The notes under the pieces: generated by a model
The model's database searches: none
What the model was told of the DNA's origin: nothing
Seen by the model: only the letters and a program-made list of their open reading frames with translations
Shown here: one piece after another, positions 33,227 through 41,970 of the stretch
Position numbering within the stretch: position 1 is the stretch's first letter
How the letters are laid out: each line of letters opens with the position of its first letter
Source of the DNA: Methylobacterium sp. J-077
GTDB taxonomy: Bacteria > Pseudomonadota > Alphaproteobacteria > Rhizobiales > Beijerinckiaceae
Reading direction: 5' to 3'
NCBI RefSeq assembly: GCF_022829365.1
Contig: NZ_JAKSYJ010000236.1
Coordinates: forward strand, 124,001 to 188,000
DNA length: 64,000 nt
Translations under genes and position numbers: made by a program

Positions 33227-34330
33227 TCAGTTGCGCAACGGCTTCGCGCCGATGTCCAGCCGATAGATCGTCGTTGGGAATTTCACCGCCGACGCCTCGC
33301 CGCCGTTCATCGTCGGCGTCCGATTCATCTGCGCCGCAGGGATCCACAGGCCGCCCTGCTCGTCGATCCACATGGCGTCGACCCAGACCAAGCGCGGATC
33401 CTCCAATAGCGTGCTCATGCTCCCGTCCGGGGCGATCTTGAGGATGCGCAGCCCGTCCGTGTCGCTCGCGTAGATCGTCCCGTCTGCGTCGATCGCGGTC
33501 CCACCCGTCGCCACGGTGGCTGCGAACAGTTTCACGTGCTTGGCTCGCTCGGCGTCGCTCATGCCGGCATCGTCGAGATAGCGTGTCTCGATGCTGTAGA
33601 GCGGGCCGGTGCAGGCTTGGTAGTAGAACGTCTTACCGTCGGGGGAGACTTCGAGCTGATCGGCGTGGATGAACAGGAGCTTGCCCTTGTCGTCCCGCAA
33701 GGTGCGGCCCTGGCCGGTGAGCGGACGCTGCGCAATGGTCGACCAGTGCCCGTCGAGCGCGCGCCTCAGGGTTCCCGTGTCGAGATCGAGCACGATCAGC
33801 CCGGGCTGACCGGCATCCGTCAGGTAGACGTTGCGGCCGTTGAACCGGAAATCGTCGATGAAGCTCCGATCGGTCGTCCCCGCCTGCAGCGGGTAGACCC
33901 GGCGAACGGCGTTGGTCGCGAGGTCGATCTGCACGAGTTTGGGGCCACCTGGAAGCGGTGCTTCACCCATACCGGGTGCGCCTTTGTCGACCACCCAAAG
34001 ATCGCCGTCCGGGCCGATGCGGATAGCATTGACCGCCACGAAGGCCTTGGCCGGGTCGTCACCCTGTTTCCAGGCGTTCCACGCCTCGTCCGGGAATGCG
34101 ACAGGCTTGCCGTTGCGCCATTCGCCGAGTTCGATGCCCTTACCCTTCGTCTGGCGCTGGAATGGCGAGAACAGCCGGCCATCTTTCGCCTTCGTGAAGC
34201 CGTTGAACACCAAGCTGTCCGATTGCAGCATCGGCTTGAGCGCGTCGGGACCGACCTGAGCATCAGCAGCGTGACTGGGTAACGCTGAAAACCCAACGAG
34301 CAGGAAGGCGAGGATCGAAGAGCGGATCAT
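33227..34330 (-). CDS. Secreted MRJP/Yellow-like beta-propeller protein
   Basis: A 367 aa protein with signal peptide MIRSSILAFLLVGFSALPSHA. The mature chain shows repeated propeller motifs: DGDLWVVDKG, GRNVYLTDAGQPGLIVLDLD, ADGTIYASDTDGLRIL and QGGLWIPAAQMNR, the pattern of bacterial major-royal-jelly-protein-like sugar-lactonase relatives. It acts outside the cytoplasm on an unknown ligand. It converges with umuC and is probably cargo unrelated to phage growth. Confidence 0.8.
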   Translation of the reverse strand: MIRSSILAFLLVGFSALPSHAADAQVGPDALKPMLQSDSLVFNGFTKAKDGRLFSPFQRQTKGKGIELGEWRNGKPVAFPDEAWNAWKQGDDPAKAFVAVNAIRIGPDGDLWVVDKGAPGMGEAPLPGGPKLVQIDLATNAVRRVYPLQAGTTDRSFIDDFRFNGRNVYLTDAGQPGLIVLDLDTGTLRRALDGHWSTIAQRPLTGQGRTLRDDKGKLLFIHADQLEVSPDGKTFYYQACTGPLYSIETRYLDDAGMSDAERAKHVKLFAATVATGGTAIDADGTIYASDTDGLRILKIAPDGSMSTLLEDPRLVWVDAMWIDEQGGLWIPAAQMNRTPTMNGGEASAVKFPTTIYRLDIGAKPLRN

Positions 34331-34697
34331 GCGCGACCATGAGTGTCGTCGTTGCGGGGTACCCTGCTGAAGGCACGAAAGACCACCGGTGTTCCCGGGC
34401 GATTTTTGACAAGTGCGTTGGCTCTAACCCACGCTGGCGCGCCATTCCATCACGGCTCGCCCGGCCTTGCGCACCCGATCAGCGTTGATCCGTACAGCCA
34501 AAGCGAGCAGATTAAGCGCTCGGCATCGAGATCCGACGGCGCGATATGACTGAAAGCGTTCCGTGAAGCCCCACACCGAGCACCTGAAGGCGAAAGGCTA
34601 GCTGAACTGGCGATTGCTCGACCCTTCGAATCACGGCCCTACATCCTGTTCTGATCAGCGATGCCCCATCGGCCGTGATCGAACGGAGGATCGCCCC
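34331..34697 (+). other. Intergenic stretch, no gene seen
   Basis: Short frames only, none with motifs or ribosome binding sites. Probably holds divergent promoters for the propeller gene and the small secreted gene. Confidence 0.4.
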
Positions 34698-34961
34698 ATG
34701 GCGAAACTTACCCTCGTCGCTTCCTTCGCCGTTCTCCTGGGCGGCACGACCTTGGCGCCAGCACAGTCCTTCATAGCGCCCGGCGGCGAGCCAGCGGTCA
34801 CAGAACCTGGGGGCACCGAAGGACGGGACGGAAGGCGCAATGTGATTGAAGGGATTGAAGACGGTGAGGCTGTTGGCGTTCCGCCGAGAGCAGCAGAGGG
34901 CTATGAGGATGAGCGACGTGTCCGTCGCCGTCGCGATCGGCGCCCGGACGATGAGGACTAG
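34698..34961 (+). CDS. Small secreted protein of the PGGTEG family, 87 aa
   Basis: Signal peptide MAKLTLVASFAVLLGGTTLA, then FIAPGGEPAVTEPGGTEG, an acidic stretch, and a basic Arg/Asp tail (RRRRDRRPDDED). It shares PGGTEG and the following R/K-N-V with the 27625 protein. GGAGG lies 9 bp before ATG 34698. Function unknown. Confidence 0.68.
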   Translation: MAKLTLVASFAVLLGGTTLAPAQSFIAPGGEPAVTEPGGTEGRDGRRNVIEGIEDGEAVGVPPRAAEGYEDERRVRRRRDRRPDDED

Positions 34962-34976
34962 ATCCTTCGCTCTGAT

Positions 34977-35002
34977 CCTATTCCACCGTCTAGTGGAATA
35001 GG
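34977..35002 (+). terminator. Perfect 10 bp hairpin
   Basis: CCTATTCCAC and GTGGAATAGG with a 6 nt loop, 16 bp after the stop of the preceding gene. There is no T run, so it may instead be an mRNA-stabilising structure. Confidence 0.6.
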
Positions 35003-35037
35003 CGCCGAGGGCGAAGCGACCCCGATCGTTGCGAGCG

Positions 35038-35223
35038 CTAGCCGACGTTCTCGTTGCTCGCGTCAGTAGCTAGAGGCGAGATCTCTTGGGCTATCTGCTC
35101 GCCGACCAACTGCAGGAGAATGCGAGCAGCCAACTGCATCTCACTCGTGCCATGCTTCTTCACTGCGTCATAGGCAGCGATACAGGCGTCCAGCATCGCC
35201 TCGGGGCCCGTATCCTCGGTCAT
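35038..35223 (-). CDS. Hypothetical helical protein, 61 aa
   Basis: MTEDTGPEAMLDACIAAYDA then a helix MQLAARILLQLVGEQIAQE. Divergent from the truncated regulator at 35394, with a hairpin between. Function unknown. Confidence 0.6.
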   Translation of the reverse strand: MTEDTGPEAMLDACIAAYDAVKKHGTSEMQLAARILLQLVGEQIAQEISPLATDASNENVG

Positions 35224-35331
35224 CGGTTCCGTCGTCAGTAAATCTATTACCTGCCTATTGTCGGCGTGCGACGTTGGTGCAACCGGTAGTTTTACGGGGG
35301 TGCCATGCGGTTGAATTATTGCATAGCACGG

Positions 35332-35356
35332 TTGCAGGCCATTATCTGGCCTGCAA
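35332..35356. promoter_or_regulatory. Hairpin or operator between divergent genes
   Basis: TTGCAGGCC and GGCCTGCAA are perfect 9 bp arms around 7 nt, with extra TGCA words on each side. A likely operator for the XRE-type regulators that once stood here. Confidence 0.55.
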
Positions 35357-35393
35357 TTCAAGCGTGCAATAGTCCTGTCCGGTTGCGTGGCTG

Positions 35394-35660
35394 ATGGAGA
35401 GCATGGGAATGCCAAACGACCCTCGGCCAACGGTCTATGCGGGAAAGGGCGGGCCGCAGCTGCAACGAGTGGCCCAGGCACTCGAAGTGCCGGTTGAGGC
35501 CTTCTTTGGGGTAGCAGCTTTCAAGTCTGATGCTGCTGATGCGACCGAACTGCTGCGCCTCTGGCAAGCCATCCGAGACCCTGAAAATCGGCAGGGCCTC
35601 TTGCTCGCCGCTCGCGGGTTCGTCCAGCGTGAGGCCGATGCGCGCCTAGCCGCAGAATAG
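35394..35660 (+). CDS. XRE-type regulator, apparently lacking its N-terminal helix-turn-helix
   Basis: An 88 aa protein whose segment LQRVAQALEVPVEAFFGV matches the end of an XRE helix-turn-helix domain and the start of its usual C-terminal part (LLRLWQAIRDPENRQGLL). The front of the domain is replaced by a short unrelated start (MPNDPRPTVYAGKGG). Probably a 5'-truncated repressor, perhaps the old phage repressor. Confidence 0.6.
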   Translation: MESMGMPNDPRPTVYAGKGGPQLQRVAQALEVPVEAFFGVAAFKSDAADATELLRLWQAIRDPENRQGLLLAARGFVQREADARLAAE

Positions 35661-35689
35661 GATGGCCGTAGGCGAGGCAAGGTGCTTAA

Positions 35690-35767
35690 GGCGCCCTCGA
35701 AGCCGCTGGCGTCATCTTCGTCGAGGAGAACGGCGAGGGGCCGGGGGTGCGGCTGCGGAAGGCGTAA
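35690..35767 (+). pseudogene. C-terminal remnant of a second small regulator
   Basis: After an in-frame stop, 25 codons read LEAAGVIFVEENGEGPGVRLRKA-stop, split here as LEAAGVIFVEENGEG and PGVRLRKA. This is the typical tail of small XRE-family regulators in alphaproteobacteria. Nothing else of the gene remains. Confidence 0.65.
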
Positions 35768-35779
35768 GGTCAAACCCTC

Positions 35780-36157
35780 ATGAAGCGCGATATGGATTTC
35801 ATCCGAAACATCCTACTCGACGTCGAAGCAGGGAAAATGCAGACGCGATATGAGGAGCTGATAGGCAAGACGGATGAGGAAAACGGACTAGAACTCGACA
35901 AGCTCCGCTATCATTACAAGCTTATTGCTGATGCCGGATTTGTAACTTGCATCAAGGATTTGTCGCTGGGCCAAGTGCCGATCGATTTAACATGGTTGGG
36001 CTGCGATTTCGTAGACACGATCCGCGATGATGATGTTTGGCGAAAAACTAAATCTGGCGCCTCGAAGGCAGCCGGCGCAGGTTTCGGCTTCATTGTCGAA
36101 CTGGCGAAAGGCTACGCTAAGGCTGAGCTGCAGAAACTCGGGCTACCATTAAGCTGA
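35780..36157 (+). CDS. DUF2513 family protein
   Basis: A 125 aa protein starting MKRDMDFIRNILLDVEAGK, the usual opening of DUF2513, followed by YHYKLIADAGFVTCI and LTWLGCDFVDTIRDDDVW. This is a winged-helix-like family often found in phages and genomic islands. Base composition is lower in GC than the neighbours. It lies 14 bp ahead of the kinase gene, so the two form a likely operon. Confidence 0.82.
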   Translation: MKRDMDFIRNILLDVEAGKMQTRYEELIGKTDEENGLELDKLRYHYKLIADAGFVTCIKDLSLGQVPIDLTWLGCDFVDTIRDDDVWRKTKSGASKAAGAGFGFIVELAKGYAKAELQKLGLPLS

Positions 36158-36171
36158 TCCGTGAGTTTGGC

Positions 36172-37713
36172 ATGGCAAAATCAGGTCTATACGGCGATCG
36201 CTGGAAGGCTGTGGGCAATTTGGGCGGCGGAGGTCAGGGCGATGTTTACCGCGTCGTCGACACCACCGGCGCGCTTTCGGGGGAGTACGCGCTTAAGCGT
36301 CTCCGAGATCTGCGGCGTCTCGATAGGTTCAGGAACGAAGTCGAGGCCCTGAAGAGGCTTCAGCACCCGAACATTATTCAGCTGATCGACAATTCAGACC
36401 TGATGGCCGAAGGCGACAACGAGAGGCATTACCTCGTGATGCCGATCGCCGCTGAGCGTGATGCGGAGCGGCGCCTCCCTATCTTCACCGGCAGTATCGA
36501 GAACACCGTGAGAGTCGGCCTGCAAGTGGCCAAAGCCTTACAAGCAGCGCATCAACAAAAGGTCACGCATCGCGACGTCAAGCCGGCAAATATTTTGTTT
36601 CCGGATCAGTCGTTCAACGTCTGGCTCAGCGATTTCGGGATCTGCCACCTCGAAAAGGCCGAAAATGACACTCCGTTTGGAGATGTGATGGGGCCTAGGC
36701 GTTTCGCTGCGCCGGAGATCGAAGCTGGGCGTGCCGAGGAAGTGCCTCCCGAGGTAGACATTTACTCACTAGGTCAGACCTTGTTTTATCTGCTTAGTGG
36801 CGGGCGAACTTTCCATCGTGAGGAAGTCAACGCGACGACCTACGACCAGTCGTTTCCACCGGGAGAGCAGAGCGAGCTTTTACGAGCGCTGTTCTCGAAC
36901 ATGGTCGCGCTACAAGAACGTCGTATCACCGATATGGGCGACGTAATCGTGCGCCTAGAGCGGGTTCTGTCGTGGACTGGCGAGGCGAAAACTCACGGGA
37001 TCTCGGGGGATGTTCGAGGCGCCATACTGGCGGCGAAGCGCAAAGTGCAGGACTTCGATAAAGCCCATCATGATTTGCAGCGCAGGCGCGAACTTTATGA
37101 CGCAATGCGCAAGCGGGTGGTCGAAAGTATCAAAGACACAATAAATGGGCCTATGAAGGCTGCCGCTGACCTGATTGCGGAGGGCGGGGAACTTGCGGTG
37201 AGAGTCACAGAAACCAGTCCGGCCGGTTTTAATATCGCCTTCGGCACACTGCGCGCCAATCCATTTTTGTCAGTCTGCCTGACCGTCTCCCGCGCGCAGC
37301 GTCAACACAAGATCAGTGAACTTCAATTTTGGCTGTGTTCTAAAAGGGTCGTTAGAGTAACCGTACAAATGAATACAGCTCGCCCATCAACCAACGCCGA
37401 GCCCACTGACGAAGAGTTTTTGCTTATTCCGCTGACGCTAACGACCTACAAAGGCGCGCCTCAAAAGTCCTATGCTGCCTTCGGGATCGATCATCCCAGA
37501 ATTCCGATGGAAATACAAAATCATAGCCTGTCCGTCGACACTAGGAGCTTGTTCGGGTGGCAACGACAGCCGCCATCCCAAAATCAAAGGATTGAAGTAG
37601 CTATGCTAGAATTTAAATTATCCGATTGGCCCGAAAAACAAGGTGACGTCATCAGTCACATCGACTCTGTCATTGGTGTTTTTATTGAGCAGACCTTTTC
37701 TGACTTGACTTGA
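36172..37713 (+). CDS. Ser/Thr protein kinase with unassigned C-terminal half
   Basis: A 513 aa protein. Kinase domain about residues 10-270: glycine loop LGGGGQGDVY (17-26), Lys42 in YALKRL, HRDVKPANIL (133-142, catalytic Asp135 and Asn140), DFG (154-156), APE-like motif (180-182) and Asp196. All catalytic residues are present. After it come a charged helical segment (around 285-330) and a beta-rich region of unknown fold. No membrane segment, so it is cytoplasmic. Lower GC than the phage genes. Paired with DUF2513, it is a candidate phage-sensing kinase by inference. Confidence 0.85.
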   Translation: MAKSGLYGDRWKAVGNLGGGGQGDVYRVVDTTGALSGEYALKRLRDLRRLDRFRNEVEALKRLQHPNIIQLIDNSDLMAEGDNERHYLVMPIAAERDAERRLPIFTGSIENTVRVGLQVAKALQAAHQQKVTHRDVKPANILFPDQSFNVWLSDFGICHLEKAENDTPFGDVMGPRRFAAPEIEAGRAEEVPPEVDIYSLGQTLFYLLSGGRTFHREEVNATTYDQSFPPGEQSELLRALFSNMVALQERRITDMGDVIVRLERVLSWTGEAKTHGISGDVRGAILAAKRKVQDFDKAHHDLQRRRELYDAMRKRVVESIKDTINGPMKAAADLIAEGGELAVRVTETSPAGFNIAFGTLRANPFLSVCLTVSRAQRQHKISELQFWLCSKRVVRVTVQMNTARPSTNAEPTDEEFLLIPLTLTTYKGAPQKSYAAFGIDHPRIPMEIQNHSLSVDTRSLFGWQRQPPSQNQRIEVAMLEFKLSDWPEKQGDVISHIDSVIGVFIEQTFSDLT

Positions 37714-37746
37714 GCGAGCTGCACTTCATCACCTCCATCTCGGCGG

Positions 37747-38079
37747 CTACCCTGCTGGGATGCGCAGGCCCAGCACCTCGTGCGCGTGCACCAGGGCGCG
37801 GCCCACGATGATGCAGTGATTTACGAGTGCATCATTCCCAATGTCGTGCGCCTCCAGGGGCTCCCAGATCCGTAGGCACATGGCTTTCCCGCCCGCGCCG
37901 TCGTGGAGGGCAAGGTAGAACGGCGTCGGGCCGTCGCCCTTCTCCACCAACAGTCCGAGACGAATGCCGGGAGCCTCATAGATGCACCGAACTTCGTCGT
38001 ACACGACGGCGGGGTTCAGCTCGTAGGTCGGAAAGCGATCGGGCTCGACCTTCTTCCGGAACTCGATGACGTTGGACAT
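37747..38079 (-). CDS. Hypothetical protein, 110 aa
   Basis: Contains MSNVIEFRKKVEPDRFPTYE and a mixed alpha/beta body with LGLLVEKGDGPTPFYLALHD. It sits just after the tail gene in the phage direction, 7 bp apart. A fragment of a duplicate tail lies at 24816-24854. Function unknown. Confidence 0.68.
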   Translation of the reverse strand: MSNVIEFRKKVEPDRFPTYELNPAVVYDEVRCIYEAPGIRLGLLVEKGDGPTPFYLALHDGAGGKAMCLRIWEPLEAHDIGNDALVNHCIIVGRALVHAHEVLGLRIPAG

Positions 38080-38085
38080 GGGGCC

Positions 38086-40377
38086 TCAGGCGAGAACGGG
38101 GCGCAGGTTCCGGATCAGATCCGAGGTGTGGTAGCCCTGCGCGGTTCCGACATGCTCGGCCGCGCGTTTCGGGTCGTCCACACCACTGACGTTCACGTCG
38201 CCCTGCTTGACCGTGATGTGGTTCGTCTTGCTGTAGTCGGAGCTTGATACGTTCGGCGCCACCGGTCGAGCGAACGACGGAAGGCTGCCGCTCTGGAATA
38301 CCGGCGGGACGCCCTTCGGGAACACGTCCTTCACGGTCATGGCCGGCGGCTTCGGCGCTGCTGGTGCCGGCGGCGCGCTATCCGCCCGCTGCAGCCGATC
38401 AAGGAACGGCTTACGGATCTGGTAGGCCAGCGCGTGCTTCTGCGGGTTCTCGAATTTGGCGATGGCTTCGTAAAGTGCTTGGCCGTCAGTCTGCGCATTC
38501 ATGATTGCCCGATACGCGTGGTTGTGGCTCACCGCGCCAGGAAGCCCCAGCATCTCCATCCGGTGATACTGTTGCTGTATCTGCATATCCCTCCAATCCT
38601 TGCCCTGCGACACGGCGAATTTCTTCAGAAGAGGGAACCGTGGGTTGCCGTTGGCATCGCTCCACTGAGCCGTGCCGTGGGCGTGCCCACTGTCGCCATC
38701 GGGGCCGCCTGGATCGAGGTTCAAGCCGCTTTCGCCCTGCATCGTGGCGATCATCGCCTGCGCTTTGCCCTTCGGCATGCCTTCGCCACCCTCGGCGACC
38801 GGCCGTTGCAAGAAGTCCATCCATGAGGCCACGCGCTGGGCGCCGACCGCCGACATACGGCCGCGAGCCGCCCGTCGACCGTCGTTGCCTGTGTAGCTTC
38901 CGTCGAGCGCCGCGGCCTCGCCTCCGTTGGCATGCGCTTCCGCGCTGCCACCACCGAGTGCGCGTTTAACGGCACCGTAGGCTCGCCGAGCAAGACGCTT
39001 GGCGGCACCCACTGCCCCACCCGGCGAGGCGCCGGCGTGATCTTCATCCCACTGGTCCGACAAGCCCGGCTTGAGGGCATTCGGCGTGGCGAGATCGGCG
39101 CCGACCGCCGTGCCGACAGCGACAGCTCCCGCCGTGCCAGCCCCGATGCCGAGGATGCGGAGCAATGTCGCCCAACCGGCGCCGAGGCCGCCGAACGCCC
39201 CGAGGATCTTCGCAAGCCAGGTTGTCGCCACGAACGTGCCGAATAAGCCCAACGCCAGCTTCATCTTGTCGACGTTGGCCTCAAATTTCCCCGTTTCCTT
39301 GTTGAAGTCTCCGAACGCCAGCATCAGCTGGTCAAACCACTTTTTCGCCTCTGGGCTGGTGACTAGTTCCAGCAAGGCCTTCGCCAGTTCCAGCACCACC
39401 TGCGCGATGTGCGCGATCACTTCCGCGATCTGATCACCGTGCGCGTCGAGCCAATCCACGAACTTCTGGAAGCCGTTGTTCTCGCCCTCAAATAGCTTGG
39501 ACGCCACCTTCTGCCCGATGATATCGAGGCTAGCGCCGAGCGAGCCGAACGTGCGCTGAAGCGCGGCCGCATCCTTAGCGGCCTTGTCCGGATCTAGACC
39601 CGTGCGCCGCAGCTTTTCGTTGTACTCCTCAGTATATTTGTCCAAGCCCTGAATGAGAGCGCGGCCGGTCTTTTCATCGATGCCTAGATCCTGAAGGTAG
39701 GCATCCTGAAGATAGCCGGGCTTATTCTTCAGAGCTTTGCCGAAGTCCTGAAACAGAGCGTCTGCGGTACGCTTCACACCGTTGGCGTCGGTGGTCTTGA
39801 TCCCAAGGCGTTCTAGCATTGAGTAGGTGCCGGGCGACTGCCGCAGGGTCCGCGCGAAGTTCTCCAAGGACGACACCCCTGCGCCGACGCTGGACCCCAT
39901 CTGTGAGGCCGCATAACCGATGGCCTGGATGCTTCGCACGGTCGAGCCGGTGCGCTGACTGGTGAAGTTCAGCGTGTCGAAGGACTCAGCCACTTTGACT
40001 ACGCCCGCGTGAACCGCCAAGGCGGCCCCTTCAATCGCAGCGCCAATTCCAACAGCCACCTTAGCGAAGTCGGCGAGGCGCGCTTTCGCGGCCTTAATTG
40101 CCTCGGCCTGCTTCTTGTCCGCCTCACCGCGGCGCGCATCCTCGTCTTTGGCGTGCTGAAGCGCCTCCTTGGCGAGCTTCAGGTTTGTCTCGCGGGATAG
40201 GCGGGCGACCTCCTCCTCGGTCTTGGCTCCGGCCCAGCGGGCGTCCTCAATCGCCTTTTCGGCCTTGATGACGGCCTGCTCATAATCTGCGACCGACTTC
40301 TTCGTGGCCGCTAGCGAGGCTTCATCAGCCTTCCAGCCGATCGCAAGCATGAATGAGGAAAGAACATCGCCTGCCAT
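38086..40377 (-). CDS. Phage tail tape-measure/tail-tip protein with lysozyme-like domain
   Basis: A 763 aa protein. The N-terminal 330 residues are helical with coiled-coil stretches and hydrophobic AVGIGAAIEGAALAVHAGVV, as in tape-measure proteins. A hydrophobic segment LGLFGTFVATTWLAKILGAF follows. Residues about 510-660 resemble phage tail lysozyme domains (MIATMQGESGLNLDPGG, HGTAQWSDANG). In siphophages and myophages such proteins set tail length and locally open the cell wall during DNA entry. Confidence 0.85.
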   Translation of the reverse strand: MAGDVLSSFMLAIGWKADEASLAATKKSVADYEQAVIKAEKAIEDARWAGAKTEEEVARLSRETNLKLAKEALQHAKDEDARRGEADKKQAEAIKAAKARLADFAKVAVGIGAAIEGAALAVHAGVVKVAESFDTLNFTSQRTGSTVRSIQAIGYAASQMGSSVGAGVSSLENFARTLRQSPGTYSMLERLGIKTTDANGVKRTADALFQDFGKALKNKPGYLQDAYLQDLGIDEKTGRALIQGLDKYTEEYNEKLRRTGLDPDKAAKDAAALQRTFGSLGASLDIIGQKVASKLFEGENNGFQKFVDWLDAHGDQIAEVIAHIAQVVLELAKALLELVTSPEAKKWFDQLMLAFGDFNKETGKFEANVDKMKLALGLFGTFVATTWLAKILGAFGGLGAGWATLLRILGIGAGTAGAVAVGTAVGADLATPNALKPGLSDQWDEDHAGASPGGAVGAAKRLARRAYGAVKRALGGGSAEAHANGGEAAALDGSYTGNDGRRAARGRMSAVGAQRVASWMDFLQRPVAEGGEGMPKGKAQAMIATMQGESGLNLDPGGPDGDSGHAHGTAQWSDANGNPRFPLLKKFAVSQGKDWRDMQIQQQYHRMEMLGLPGAVSHNHAYRAIMNAQTDGQALYEAIAKFENPQKHALAYQIRKPFLDRLQRADSAPPAPAAPKPPAMTVKDVFPKGVPPVFQSGSLPSFARPVAPNVSSSDYSKTNHITVKQGDVNVSGVDDPKRAAEHVGTAQGYHTSDLIRNLRPVLA

Positions 40378-40387
40378 GGGCCAATTC

Positions 40388-41326
40388 TCAATCTGTCAGA
40401 TACTGGCGGAGGTTCTGCGGGGTGTAGCCGCTCTTGTCCGCCGCCAAACACGTCATCTCGTTGAACCAAGGGCCGCCCGGGCCGCCGTGAGTGTCGCCGA
40501 TGCGATTGATGACATAAATCTTGTATCGGCCATCTGCATCGAGCGACGGTATCTTGGCGTTATTCAGTTCGCCTGTGTAGCTAAGGTCTGGCGACGCCTG
40601 CTGGATTGAGCTGTTGTTAATGCGAAGTACACACCCTGGCGTCACGCGAGGGTTGATCAGCGACCTTACGACAATCCCACCGGGCGTCTGCGTTGGTAGC
40701 CCGATGAGGCCGGTATCAGAATTCAGCACCACATCGCCGCCGGGCAACGTGCCGTCCTTCGGCAGGATTTGAAGCTGGCCGTTCTGGATCGACCATTCTG
40801 TGCCGGTGGCCTTGGCTGTGTCCCGCAGGATGTCTTTCGAGGGACCAAACAGAATGCGAGGGCCGTTGAATTTGGTCGGCGGCAGGCCGGCGATGTAGCC
40901 GCGAGCCACGTCGTAGGCCTTCATCGGATCGAGTGCGGCATTGACCACGTCGGCGTGCGTCCAGCCGGGCGGCAACGCCTTGCTGGTCACCGCATAGTTG
41001 TACGCTTCGTCGCCGTCGCCGCAGAAGATATCTAATCGCTTGTCGACGGGCGTTTCCTGGCCGAACCGGCTGAATTTGATGTTGCCTTGGAAGATGATGC
41101 CGGCATTCTGTTCATACCCTGCCGACAGGCTAACACGGGTATATTCTTTGTTGATGAACTGCTGTGCTGTGGACCGTGAGACATTGTAGATTGAAATCTC
41201 GGCCGTGTTCGGAGTTTGGCGGGTCTGCTGGTCGACACGAAAAGCGACGCGCAGGGTCGAGAAATCTCGGGATCCTGAGCTACCCTGAACGGTCAAGTTG
41301 ATCTTGCGGAGGTACTGCAGCGTCAC
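40388..41326 (-). CDS. Phage tail or baseplate-hub-like protein
   Basis: A 312 aa protein with beta-rich N-terminus (MTLQYLRKINLTVQG, RVAFRVDQQTRQTPNTAEIS) and IIFQGNIKFSRFGQETPVDK, a pattern found in small tail-hub proteins. It lies between the tail gene and a tail-completion-like gene and overlaps the latter by 4 bp, so it is part of the tail module. Assignment is by pattern and context. Confidence 0.65.
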   Translation of the reverse strand: MTLQYLRKINLTVQGSSGSRDFSTLRVAFRVDQQTRQTPNTAEISIYNVSRSTAQQFINKEYTRVSLSAGYEQNAGIIFQGNIKFSRFGQETPVDKRLDIFCGDGDEAYNYAVTSKALPPGWTHADVVNAALDPMKAYDVARGYIAGLPPTKFNGPRILFGPSKDILRDTAKATGTEWSIQNGQLQILPKDGTLPGGDVVLNSDTGLIGLPTQTPGGIVVRSLINPRVTPGCVLRINNSSIQQASPDLSYTGELNNAKIPSLDADGRYKIYVINRIGDTHGGPGGPWFNEMTCLAADKSGYTPQNLRQYLTD

Positions 41327-41751
41327 CGGCCGGGCCCCTTCTCGCGGATCGAATAGGTGATGCTGCGGCGGAGGAGCCCCTTGTCGATGAGGGGCTTCTC
41401 GCCCGTGCGGCCGCGGGCCTTGCGAGCTTTCAGCGTGCGCGGGCTCAGTGGCGGGAAGGGCCCGTCCAAGAGCTTTTGTTGAACCGCATCGACTGCGATC
41501 AGCCCAACGGCATTGAGGGTGGCATCTACAGCGCCCCGATCCCCAGCCATGGCGAGTGGGATCGCCTTCTTGAGACGGGCGGCCACCGCCTCTTTCACGC
41601 TCTCGACGCCGGGCAGCAAAAAGGGGCGAGCCGGGATGTTCTTTTCCGGCACGCCAAACTCGTTGAGATAACCCAGCGTGGCATTGTCCGGTGGGTTTGG
41701 CTGCCCCGGCTCTGCGGAGCGCTGACTGCCGCCGGGGATGCCGACCAACAC
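41323..41751 (-). CDS. Phage virion morphogenesis/tail-completion-like protein, 5' end probably lost
   Basis: A 142 aa remainder with YLNEFGVPEKNIPARPFLLP and a helix-rich end GRTGEKPLIDKGLLRRSITY, typical of HK97 gp10/tail-completion proteins. The reading frame continues upstream as VTVIKKFEIPAAFNDLLTRE until a TAG near 41,837, but without a normal start codon until GTG 41751. The real start seems to have been removed at a deletion junction. Confidence 0.65.
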   Translation of the reverse strand: MLVGIPGGSQRSAEPGQPNPPDNATLGYLNEFGVPEKNIPARPFLLPGVESVKEAVAARLKKAIPLAMAGDRGAVDATLNAVGLIAVDAVQQKLLDGPFPPLSPRTLKARKARGRTGEKPLIDKGLLRRSITYSIREKGPGR

Positions 41752-41970
41752 CTCGCGCGTCAGCAGGTCGTTGAACGCGGCCGGTATCTCAAACTTCTTG
41801 ATGACAGTTACCGGCTTGATCTGGCCTGCATGCGCCTAGAGCGCCGTGATGGTGGTTGCCGGCGCCGGCTCCGAGACGGGACCGCGCCGGCTGGCAGGGT
41901 TGTTGGTTCACGACACTCGCTGCCTTGTCGTGCCCGACCCATGGAAGCCGGGAACCGCACCGGGGAGGAC

